From Stramenopiles sp. TOSAG23-3 (taxonomy: Eukaryota; Sar), in assembly GCA_900128585.1 (NCBI GenBank), contig LT642168.1, forward strand, positions 1-47,019: a stretch of DNA of 47,019 nt. Reading direction: 5' to 3'. The position numbers and the translations under genes were made by a program. Position 1 is the stretch's first letter. Every line of letters begins with the position of its first letter. Under the pieces are notes generated by a model. The model ran no database searches. It was not told the DNA's origin and saw only the letters and a list, made by a program, of their open reading frames with translations. Below, piece by piece: positions 1-7,900 of the stretch.

Positions 1-298
1 CTCCATGCTGTGTGGTGCAATGCTGTGTAGGTCACGTTTTAGTCTATAGTACGCTCCCGTCCGTCGAGGCTAGGGTGTTCTTGTTATTGCCTGTTAGAGC
101 AAAATGGTTTGCTGCTCTGCCTATGTATAAATTGATGTTGGCTACAACAAATTTTAGCATGGCAATAGCGAGTAAAATAGTATATGATCACAGTAGGTAG
201 TGTGTAATAGCAGGCAAATGGATGTTGTTTTTTTACAAAAAATTTTAGGCTATGGTGTGTGGTGTTCGATTTGGATGTCGCTACAACAAAAATATTGT

Positions 299-364
299 CC
301 CATTTGGGAAATCCCATTTGGGAAATCCCATTTGGGAAATCCCATTTGGGAAATCCCATTTGGG
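299..364. repeat. Tandem array of 14-bp near-palindromic unit (5 copies)
   Basis: The unit CCCATTTGGGAAAT recurs exactly at 299, 313, 327, 341 and 355, the last copy cut after TGGG. Each CCCA-TT-TGGG is a near-palindrome, and each junction GGGA-AA-TCCC forms a second one, so the array alternates two dyads. It ends 2 bp before a TATATATA box at 367-374. The position suits an upstream regulatory or protein-binding array; an iteron-like replication role is also possible. Neither function is shown by the sequence. Confidence 0.85.
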
Positions 365-366
365 AG

Positions 367-374
367 TATATATA
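367..374 (+). promoter_or_regulatory. TATA box for the 395 ORF
   Basis: TATATATA ends 21 nt before the ATG at 395 and directly follows the 14-bp repeat array. Confidence 0.6.
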
Positions 375-394
375 CACATCTTCAAAATAATAAA

Positions 395-532
395 ATGTTT
401 AAATATTCCTACATGACCTTTGACCAATGTGTGAAAGAAAATAATGAACTACAGCGTAAGCTGAATCTGGAGGTCGATGAAAAAGAAAGTGAACGAATGT
501 GTCGAGTGATGTATATATTGTTCTTCCAGTGA
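395..532 (+). CDS. Small 45-residue charged protein, unknown
   Basis: An ATG-started ORF of 45 residues, mostly a Glu/Lys-rich helix (residues about 12-36, coiled-coil-like) with a short hydrophobic C-terminus. I recognise no family. The start is chosen because it follows a TATATATA box at the spacing seen for other genes in the window. A longer in-frame version from ATG 218 would read through the 14-bp repeats and is less likely. The ORF lies 13 bp upstream of the RPB12-like gene in a different frame. It could be a real peptide, or part of the leader region of the next gene. Confidence 0.35.
   Translation: MFKYSYMTFDQCVKENNELQRKLNLEVDEKESERMCRVMYILFFQ
512..519 (+). promoter_or_regulatory. 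TATA-like box for the RPB12-like gene
   Basis: TATATATT ends 27 nt before the ATG at 546, inside the tail of the 395-532 ORF; the spacing is longer than the usual 19-21 nt. Confidence 0.4.
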
Positions 533-545
533 TAAATATAATTTA

Positions 546-770
546 ATGGACGGTCTTGCTTATTATCGTTTAAAACAGGTACCGGTAAGTGCACCAGAGC
601 AAAAGAAAACCGCTGTAGCCATTGAAGTAACCGAAGGCTCTGTCGCGTACGAGTGTTCAAGATGTGGGAAAGAAACAACGATCAATGCTAACAGTAGCAT
701 ACAGTGTTGCCATTGTGATTGGCGTATTCTGGACAAACCGCGTACAAGTGTGACTTTAAAAACAGTATAA
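546..770 (+). CDS. RPB12/RPABC4-like RNA polymerase subunit (zinc ribbon)
   Basis: This 74-residue protein has a C-terminal zinc ribbon: C37-x2-C40-x13-C54-x2-C57, followed by WRILDKPRTS. The Y-x-C-x2-C opening, the 13-residue loop and the R-I-x-x-K-x-R-T signature after the last Cys pair match the smallest subunit shared by eukaryotic RNA polymerases I, II and III (Rpb12/ABC10-alpha; archaeal RpoP). The ~35-residue N-terminal extension is not recognised. In the known family the subunit helps hold together the two assembly-platform subunits (RPB3/RPB10 side). Presence here suggests a virus-encoded polymerase elsewhere in the genome, or a subunit that enters the host enzyme. A generic zinc ribbon is the alternative. 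Confidence 0.75.
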   Translation: MDGLAYYRLKQVPVSAPEQKKTAVAIEVTEGSVAYECSRCGKETTINANSSIQCCHCDWRILDKPRTSVTLKTV

Positions 771-776
771 GAGAAG

Positions 777-784
777 TATATTAA
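777..784 (+). promoter_or_regulatory. TATA-like box for the 805 gene
   Basis: TATATTAA ends 21 nt before the ATG at 805. Confidence 0.5.
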
Positions 785-804
785 ATTAATCAAATTAGTT
801 TAGA

Positions 805-1758
805 ATGAACCCATTAGTAATACTCATAGTAGGAAGTGTATTTTCTGTAGCCCATTTGGGATTTAATGTGTATGTGTTAACTGCCTTCTCATTGAATCCA
901 TTTTCAGAGGATTGGAGTGGAGTCATCGATCAAATAAATTGGCCAATTGTTTTAACATGGATTGAATTGTTTTTCTCTCTATCAGTATTGCTCTTGGTTC
1001 TTGTAACAACAGTGCCGTACATAGAAATCAAGTTGGAAAAGAATCCATTGCGTTTTTCCATGTTCTACTACTCTCTAATTATAATTGGTTCTGTAATTAT
1101 AAGCACCTATCGACTGTCAGAAACTGGAATATTGACTATGTTCGACGGCTTGTGTAAATCTGATTTTTGTCCATTAACAAAGTATCGTGAAGAGTATTCT
1201 ACAGGCTGTGTTTTTAACAATTTTGCCGAATCGTCTCTTGTGTGGGATGTAGGAGCTGGGGTCGATTGGTCTAAGGAAGCAACGTATGGAAAAGACAACC
1301 AACAGGCCATTTACGATGCGTACTTATCTGCTAGAACCGATTCCGGTGATGCCATTGACATTGACAGTGCGGAAGAAATGGTCCTGTACCACGACTGCTG
1401 GTATTGGGCGTGTGACTCGGAATGCAATGAGCGTTACGATATTAACCGTATGGCTGCTTACGCCTCGCTAATACAAACGGGATGCTATCTAATTATCATT
1501 GTACTTTGTTTAATTATGTTGGGGGCGGACACAAACAAAATGTTATTTTACACACCAGTGGCTGTGGCGGAGCCGATACCAAATGCGATAAATACGATTC
1601 GTATAGATGAAAAAGTTGATGACCTTGGTTTAGAAGAGGGGTTGGATTCTATTCCCGGGAATCCCATTGGGATTGAAGAGGAGTCTGATGTGGAGTCTGA
1701 AGAAATTGAGTCTGATGTGGAAGAGACTTATTTTCGCGACCTACGGTTCCGTTTTTAG
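805..1758 (+). CDS. Four-span membrane protein with Cys-rich loop (tetraspanin-like topology)
   Basis: The protein has 317 residues. Hydrophobic segments lie near residues 3-27, 46-72, 82-103 and 222-246. Between spans 3 and 4 is a ~115-residue loop with Cys pairs (DFCP, YSTGC, HDCWYWACDSEC), followed after span 4 by a ~65-residue acidic tail with repeated SDVE/SEE stretches. Two short loops, one large Cys-rich loop and a long tail resemble tetraspanins, but the CCG motif is absent, so family membership is not claimed. It is probably a glycosylated membrane protein of the virion or infected cell. Its last 18 bp overlap the stop end of the convergent RING-CH gene. Confidence 0.75.
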   Translation: MNPLVILIVGSVFSVAHLGFNVYVLTAFSLNPFSEDWSGVIDQINWPIVLTWIELFFSLSVLLLVLVTTVPYIEIKLEKNPLRFSMFYYSLIIIGSVIISTYRLSETGILTMFDGLCKSDFCPLTKYREEYSTGCVFNNFAESSLVWDVGAGVDWSKEATYGKDNQQAIYDAYLSARTDSGDAIDIDSAEEMVLYHDCWYWACDSECNERYDINRMAAYASLIQTGCYLIIIVLCLIMLGADTNKMLFYTPVAVAEPIPNAINTIRIDEKVDDLGLEEGLDSIPGNPIGIEEESDVESEEIESDVEETYFRDLRFRF

Positions 1759-2439
1759 AAGTGAACGTTCCTCTTCGGTGATGTCTTTAAATTGTATGGT
1801 TTTGCAATGTAAAAATGCTGTTAGTACCGTTCGAAGTATGCCAATGGTACCCAGTATGGCTATATCGTAGAGCCACAGGCTGAATAAGAATTCGTTTCTG
1901 TGTTGATATGCGGAAAATATTGGACAGGTGGAGTCGCATGCGCTGTGAATGGTAACGCAAGCGTATGCGCAATGGTCCTCGTTGGAAAAGTAAAAAATGA
2001 GTATACTGATGGTGTATGGTGCCGAAAACGCCAATTTCCACATGAATGCTGCATTCCCTGCGTCTTTGTAATACTTCATGGAGTAATATATGAGTCCAAT
2101 GGCGGATAAAAGCGTGGATATACAGGATGCTAGTGCGAGTTGTTCTATTTCAACAAATATGAGTGATACGCATGCAAGTAATGATAGTCCAAGTGTATAT
2201 TTCCTAATTTCTTCGCCGTGTGTGATTTTGTAGGAGCACCAATGGTTGCAACAGCGTTTGGGGTTGTAAGTACATACTTCATGTTTTTGATACTCCCTTT
2301 TGCATATTTCGCAATGGTCTAGATTGGATTCTTCAATCCATCGGTTCAAGCATTTCTGGTGTACAAAGCCTGCACTGCCTTTACAATCGCATGGATGTAT
2401 GAAGGGTCCGGTTTCTTCAAGGCAGATTCTACAGGACAT
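1741..2439 (-). CDS. Membrane-bound RING-CH (MARCH-type) E3 ubiquitin ligase
   Basis: Translated from the ATG at 2439, the protein has 232 residues. The N-terminal RING-CH domain has C3, C6, C17, C19, H27, C30, C43 and C46 (C4HC3 order) with the usual W before the last Cys pair (RW at 33-34). At least three hydrophobic segments follow (about 83-125, 135-157 and 188-215). Cellular MARCH proteins and the viral K3/MIR group place this domain on membranes and ubiquitinate transmembrane targets to change their trafficking. Here the natural guess is remodelling of host surface or endosomal membrane proteins. The ATG follows TATAAATA by 19 nt; a TTG one codon upstream was ignored. Confidence 0.88.
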   Translation of the reverse strand: MSCRICLEETGPFIHPCDCKGSAGFVHQKCLNRWIEESNLDHCEICKREYQKHEVCTYNPKRCCNHWCSYKITHGEEIRKYTLGLSLLACVSLIFVEIEQLALASCISTLLSAIGLIYYSMKYYKDAGNAAFMWKLAFSAPYTISILIFYFSNEDHCAYACVTIHSACDSTCPIFSAYQHRNEFLFSLWLYDIAILGTIGILRTVLTAFLHCKTIQFKDITEEERSLLKTEP

Positions 2440-2442
2440 CAA

Positions 2443-2465
2443 TATATATATATGTGGTATTTATA
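2443..2465. promoter_or_regulatory. Divergent promoter of RING-CH gene and 2469 gene
   Basis: The two ATGs (2439 minus, 2469 plus) are 29 bp apart. TATAAATA on the minus strand (2458-2465) ends 19 nt before the RING-CH ATG. The TATATATATAT run (2443-2453) ends 16 nt before the plus-strand ATG. The promoters interleave head to head. Confidence 0.6.
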
Positions 2466-2468
2466 GTA

Positions 2469-2723
2469 ATGTTCCGTCCGTTCAAGCGCCGTAAGTTGTT
2501 TTATCGCAATTGGGTGGATGCAGCGAAGGAGGGTATGTGCATTTTAAGGGGCGATAAGGTCCAATTGATGATTCACCCATTCCCCATTTGGTCAAAACAA
2601 ATATACAGTGTCATATCATCGGGGCGTTTATTTATAACTATTATGGATAGTCGTGGTCGTATGTTAAATGTCCCTTATGATAGGATAATTTTATATAAAA
2701 GAAATAGCTTTAAACGGTTTTAA
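2469..2723 (+). CDS. Small basic protein with KOW/SH3-like stretch, unknown
   Basis: The protein has 84 residues from the ATG at 2469. The N-terminus is strongly basic (RPFKRRK), and the middle (residues 25-75) reads as short beta strands: a GDKVQL start, then SVI, LFITIM and a Pro-Tyr-Asp strand end. That resembles the ending module of the neighbouring amidoligase-like protein (GDRVKIV near its C-terminus), suggesting a small SH3/KOW-type barrel, perhaps nucleic-acid or protein binding. The similarity is by eye only. It is transcribed toward the amidoligase gene, 37 bp upstream of it. Confidence 0.6.
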   Translation: MFRPFKRRKLFYRNWVDAAKEGMCILRGDKVQLMIHPFPIWSKQIYSVISSGRLFITIMDSRGRMLNVPYDRIILYKRNSFKRF

Positions 2724-2734
2724 TTCCTTAACGG

Positions 2735-2742
2735 TATAAATA
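2735..2742 (+). promoter_or_regulatory. TATA box for the amidoligase-like gene
   Basis: TATAAATA, flanked as GGTATAAATAC, ends 19 nt before the ATG at 2761. Confidence 0.7.
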
Positions 2743-2760
2743 CATAATAAAACTATAGAA

Positions 2761-4998
2761 ATGGATAACTTATTTAATACTAGCAAGAGGTACGATAAGA
2801 AAACCGTCGGAGGCATAGAGATAGAGACTTGTGTTAAACTTTATGATCCACCTGAAGGCTCAGAGTATGTAGCGAAAGAGGACGTGTCCATTGAATGTTC
2901 AGATGGCCTCGCATCGGTGGAATACATAACCGAAACCCCTTTTCCCATCGTGAATATCATGGACGGTAAGACGAAGATAGGAAATGACACGAAAGAGATA
3001 ATGAACAACGCTTACCCGTGTGACACCGACGGGGAGTTGGTTACCTGTGGAACCCATGTTCATATGTCTCGCATAGGCATCACCAAAAAAAAGTATCCTC
3101 ACTTTAACGTCCTGATGCGATACATATGGCTTACCTACTACCAGCCGTATTGTCTTGCTCGATTTTATCGTTTTCAAAACCGACACAAGAACACTTATGC
3201 AGAATCGTCTTCTGAGAAAGTAATTGATAAATATGAAATGTTTAACGAGTTACCTTCTCGGGGTATAAAGCCGAACGAGGACTGGCATTTTGAATTCCGG
3301 GGGTACGGTGAAATGCTTTCTGGATGGAAAGAAGACAAGGGTGCCCCGAAAGAGTACATGAGAGTGTTGATGAACATGTGGATGTTTTCAATTGATTATT
3401 ACGATAAATTCGCCTTAGGACAATATCATAATCTCATCATCCGGCGTGAGAATTCCCCACCAAATAAAGAGAACGATATAAAATTGCAGAACATACTGTA
3501 TGAATTCATTCGTAAACCATATGAATTCATTCGTAAACCAGTACCGGGCAGTGTATGGTCATCCGATGGTGTAAGGGTCAAGGTACATCATGTGTATGCT
3601 GACATGGTAAATTACACAATATTGTTAAGGTCTAATATACCCTACTTGAAAAAGGCAATGAATGTGCTTGGTAAAACGCTACGGCGAGATGCGGGAGATA
3701 AAAGAAAAATACAAACATGGTTAAATGCAGTGTGTAAGGTTAACCATCCATTCATTGTGACCGTGTACGAATTCATGAAAACGTATCACCATGTCGGCAA
3801 CGAAACTTACGAGGAGAAAGTAGGAGCCTTCTTGACTTTCTTTGATACAACCCATTTATGGTATAGTCTACGGCGTGTAGTGCCTCCAAAAATACCCTCC
3901 ACTTTACAACGGGGTACACTGTGGACCGAAGGTATTAAAGCGATAAGAATCGTGAACGTCGTTGACTCCTACGTCGATTATGTATACGAGAATGCGTACA
4001 ACCAAGCGGCCTACGAACCGTACGATATATATGCCGAAAAGACAGACAAGTTTCTTAGAATATTTGAATTTGCGGAATACTCTAAGATCGAAGAAGGAGA
4101 TTGGTGGTTCGATTCTGAAGATGTGGTTCAAGTGCAATTGTTTGAACATGACAACGTTTATTTTTCGAGAAATGGGCTTAGTGTAATATATGGAGAAGAT
4201 AGTTTTTACAAAACATATACTTACGGTGGACCTGTTCGGGACAATGATTTGTGGAATTTTGGTAAAGAAGGTTACGAAATTGTACGAGTAAACGACGTAG
4301 GGGACGTAGTGACGATTACATCTTTGGACAATTCGATATACAAGGGGCATGGAATGTCGTTACTTGAATTTCTGAAGAAGGGAACAAAGCTAAATCGTCC
4401 ACCGGTAAGAAAAGGTGATATCTGGTGCAACTCGGATGGAGATAAACTTCCAATTTCCAAAGTCGATGGTACATATGTACATGTAGGCCTACACATAAAT
4501 AATATGGTATGGGAAAAAGATAAGTTTTTGGAACGGTACACCTTCTATCGGTCAGCGGACACAAAGGATATTGCGGATCCCGAAGAAGGGGCGACGTGGT
4601 ATGATGGATATGGTAAGCGTATGGCTAAAGTAGAGGGTCAATTTGGCAGTTATCTGATCAATTTAAACATCGACGGTCAATGGGTGCAAATGGGATTCAC
4701 TAAATTTTTGAGGGTGTTTGAACCTTTGATGTACGTACGGAACTACGGGAACGGGGAACTTATTTTAGTGGGTGATAGGGTAAAAATTGTTAAAGATGGG
4801 GATGAAGACGACGGTAAGACAGCCATTGTCGAAACTTTTTATAAGGGTATGATTAGTGTGGAATTACCACGGTATCAGGAAGAATTTGAACCACACGAAT
4901 TAGAATTCTTGGGTCGAAAAGAATCATCGCTAAGTGGTTGGTGGGACGATACGGATTCAGATGAGGAAATAATCCAAAAATTTAACTTAAAGCTTTAA
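2761..4998 (+). CDS. Putative amidoligase with six C-terminal Trp-marked modules
   Basis: The protein has 745 residues. The first ~230 carry three signature blocks of the putative amidoligase family (glutamine-synthetase/GCS-like fold): GIEIE at 18-22, CGTHVH at 96-101 and HFEFRGYGEM from 176. Such enzymes are predicted to use ATP to form amide or isopeptide bonds between amines and carboxylates; the substrate here is unknown. Residues ~250-700 hold six modules of ~60-85 residues, each opening with a G/D-x-x-W motif (SVW, TLW, DWW, DLW, DIW, ATW), several closing with FL-x-x-F. A final KOW-like strand set starts at GDRVKIV. The modules may bind the target polymer. A 21-bp exact duplication (3499-3540) doubles YEFIRKP at the domain boundary. 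The stop overlaps that of the next gene. Confidence 0.75.
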   Translation: MDNLFNTSKRYDKKTVGGIEIETCVKLYDPPEGSEYVAKEDVSIECSDGLASVEYITETPFPIVNIMDGKTKIGNDTKEIMNNAYPCDTDGELVTCGTHVHMSRIGITKKKYPHFNVLMRYIWLTYYQPYCLARFYRFQNRHKNTYAESSSEKVIDKYEMFNELPSRGIKPNEDWHFEFRGYGEMLSGWKEDKGAPKEYMRVLMNMWMFSIDYYDKFALGQYHNLIIRRENSPPNKENDIKLQNILYEFIRKPYEFIRKPVPGSVWSSDGVRVKVHHVYADMVNYTILLRSNIPYLKKAMNVLGKTLRRDAGDKRKIQTWLNAVCKVNHPFIVTVYEFMKTYHHVGNETYEEKVGAFLTFFDTTHLWYSLRRVVPPKIPSTLQRGTLWTEGIKAIRIVNVVDSYVDYVYENAYNQAAYEPYDIYAEKTDKFLRIFEFAEYSKIEEGDWWFDSEDVVQVQLFEHDNVYFSRNGLSVIYGEDSFYKTYTYGGPVRDNDLWNFGKEGYEIVRVNDVGDVVTITSLDNSIYKGHGMSLLEFLKKGTKLNRPPVRKGDIWCNSDGDKLPISKVDGTYVHVGLHINNMVWEKDKFLERYTFYRSADTKDIADPEEGATWYDGYGKRMAKVEGQFGSYLINLNIDGQWVQMGFTKFLRVFEPLMYVRNYGNGELILVGDRVKIVKDGDEDDGKTAIVETFYKGMISVELPRYQEEFEPHELEFLGRKESSLSGWWDDTDSDEEIIQKFNLKL
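3499..3540 (+). repeat. Exact 21-bp tandem duplication inside the amidoligase gene
   Basis: Two identical 21-bp copies encode YEFIRKP twice (residues 247-260), at the junction between the catalytic part and the first Trp-marked module. The exact identity suggests a recent in-frame slippage event. Confidence 0.9.
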
Positions 4999-7900
4999 TC
5001 AATTTTTACTGTATTAACTTCTGTAGCGACCCCAATCGCAAAAATAGTACTGAGCAACATAACTGTCATCTTAATAAGATGTACCATCAACTTAAATCCA
5101 ACCGGCAATATGATGCTTAATGCAAAGGAAACTACGTAGACAAATATTCCGATAAATACTAAATCGGTGTATCTCAACCCTAAACAATCTATTTCGGAGA
5201 GTGTGATGGGAACTTCTTCGATCAATCGCTTGGCAATGTCTCTAATGGATTCAAAATTTCTTAACATCCAGCTAAAAGGAGCAGTTCTATACAGCCATAG
5301 GAATTCGGTAGGAAATTCTTTTCGAAACCAAAAGATTGGGCTCCAGAAATACCCCATTGTTTCGGAGAGTGGTACCTGTGTAGAACAAGTAGCAAACTGT
5401 GTGCTTTGACTGGCCAAAAAGCAGGTCTCCGGGGAGCAATCTGTGGCCAAACCGGGATAATACTGACAAAAGCACTGAGGGTATGCAACATCGTGCGTCC
5501 ACGCAAACAAGTCGTCTATTAAACAATTTGGAATATTTGGTAGACAAGTATATAGAAATCCATATACGCTGTACATGTATATTGCGACAAACAATATCAA
5601 ACTATTCGGCGATGCACTGAGCATCGTAAAAACCGGGGTTTGTGTATACTGTTGAAAGCCATACAACCCACCCCAAAAGGCTAGTTGGTAACCCCATTGT
5701 GCTGAAATGTAAGATAGCCGCTCTTGAGTTGTACTGGTGCTACAATAGATAACTTCCATGCTGCATGATTCTACGAATGGATAGGTAATAATGTATCCTA
5801 ACCCATGCGCCGTGAATGGTACATAGGTGTCATCTACGGTGCTTAAAAACTGTGATGCAATTTCAAGTGGGTCCCTATCATTCCGTACGGCCCAGTTTGT
5901 AAACAGGTATTCCCAATCTTTTAGGGCCAGTTTCCCGGGCGACAACTGATTTGTGGCATTGAAGCTGTTCCGCAGCGGCTCGGTAATGTTTTCAAACGCC
6001 TTTTCCATTGACTGTTGTATAATATTTGCCATATCTTCTCTGTATGCCTTCGCCCTCTTTTCTTGTTTTTCAAAGTAATATACAAAGGAAGGGACAACGA
6101 CTTTGGCAAATGTATTGTCATAATAATTAGCCATGCGTATTCCTTCACGTATTGCTACATTGACAAAATTATCTATTATGACACAATTGATACAAACGAA
6201 GGAGTCTTCCTGCTCATGACATGGATTAATGTCTGAATTAAGTCCAGCTGCTTGCAAAAATCCGGCTGCACCTAATACTGGGCTAACAAATTGTCTTGCT
6301 TTAATTTTTGAGATGGTCATTGGTTTATTTCTGGACAATTTATGAAACAATGGTGGAAGCAGTTCATAATGCGAATGCAACTTTGTCAGATGTTTTCTTA
6401 AATTAAAATCGTGCATGTTTCTTAACTTTGGGGATATTTTGAAGGCACTTCTCATGATTTTGAATTGGTCCCCCAATTGCATGACATGTGGCTGAGCGTC
6501 CTTTATAAATTTTGTGGAATGGATGTAAAATCGATACATATTACTTACACCGGTGTCTCCGTGTAGTACATTGGGGTATTCTTGAAAAGCTTTGTGTACA
6601 AAGAAATCAACATTTTTCATAGTGAATGTACTGAAGAAAAATGATTTCACCCGGTGCAACACAGGTAAATATAAATCGAGATTCACATGGTCGTGTTTCA
6701 TTTCCCTGATCATTTGCGATGAGGTCAATCCCCCAAAGACATGTCGTGAGTAGATAAAGACAGCATTTCCAATATCGTATCCCATAATGTATTTACGTTT
6801 CCAATTGTAGAGAATATCTCTAGGGACTGGCAATTCGGTCACATTTGCAATATGGTCTGCTATGTACCTCTGCTCTAAACACTCAGATATTTCTACTTGT
6901 TCTAGTGGGCGTAGTTGATTCCATGTATGATTTTTGTATAAATGAATTATCAAATCGCATCTTGATTCACCATCCCAGTTTATGGATTCCGCTATGTGAA
7001 GAGGAGTGTCCGGAGCAGCCCAGAATGCATGTCCAAATTCGCCCTCAACTCCAGAAGATCTTAACCGGTTGCAACCTATATCAACATTTACCCCGGGTAT
7101 CGCGTTAATTGTATTTTCAATGACATTACAAATGCTTTTAAAGGCGCCGCCAATACCTCTTATGACTTTCATGAGAGGTTCCAACGCCTTTTCAATTAAA
7201 GACCATAACTTTGACATTTGCATGAGTAACATGTTGAAGAACTTAGTAATGAGAGTCCATAAATCCACAAAAAAGCCACCAATGACACCTCCGGCTGAAA
7301 ACAATTCTACTATGCCTCCCACCACTTTACCTATTAAAGCAAACAACTCCAAAACCGCTTGCGACATGATTCCTTTGAATATTTTAAGAATTCTGTCGAG
7401 TGTAAAAAAGAATTTCCCAGCTCCACGGTGAAGTCCGTCCATAAAGGTTCCAAATGCCTGAAACACCCGCCTTAACCAATCTATCCATAAATTTAATTGA
7501 TTGATGATTAATTCAAAGGTAGGTTTTTCAGCATCTCTCCCAACCGCTGCTCCACGAATAATGTCTGAAAACCATAGCAAAAAGTTATTGAAGAAACGAA
7601 ACAGAACAATGGTAGTGTCCAAAGAACTGTACATCATTCTAGCCAGACCTTGCTGAACACCGGGACCTACAATACCAACGGGAAACATCGCCGCTATCGT
7701 AGCAGATGCCCCGGCTGCCGTGCGTTGTAAATCACATAATCGTTCGGAAAAATCGAGTTTAAAATTTTGAACATCCAGTGTTAAAAACCCAATTGCGGTC
7801 ATTACCATTGCTCGTAATTGTTGTGTGACTAAGAAGGTCGCGGTCCGTAAGGTCATACTAGCAGAGCAAATAACATCGTAGGACCCGTACAATTGACATG

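Larger units (their letters stand above)
1..394. other. Stretch without a confident gene; repeat-bearing
   Basis: This is the only stretch over 300 bases without a supported gene. A plus-strand frame is open from the left edge to a stop at 198-200 and could be the last ~65 codons of a gene cut by the window; it has no recognisable domain and a Cys/Leu/Ala-rich composition. A GTG/ATG-started plus frame (ATG at 218) runs through the repeat array into the 395-532 ORF, but the TATA box at 367 argues for the later start. The 14-bp array at 299-364 is the only clear structure. Short look-alike segments (GCTACAACAAA near 139 and 280) hint at old internal duplication but are too weak to call. Confidence 0.4.

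Noticed and set aside
12-200. Open plus-strand frame at the left edge
   Set aside because: It starts only at GTG, has no domain and lies in repeat-bearing DNA; at best it is the tail of a cut gene.
299-364. CRISPR-like array
   Set aside because: Units are contiguous 14-bp tandem copies without variable spacers, and no cas-like gene is present.
84-377. Minus-strand ORF across the 14-bp repeats
   Set aside because: Its first half is a translation of the repeat array; there is no TATA box at the usual spacing and no recognisable domain.
805-1758. True tetraspanin
   Set aside because: Topology is similar, but the CCG signature in the large loop is absent.
3904-4350. 148-codon minus-strand ORF inside the amidoligase gene
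   Set aside because: It is fully antisense to a recognisable domain protein and has no promoter at the usual spacing.
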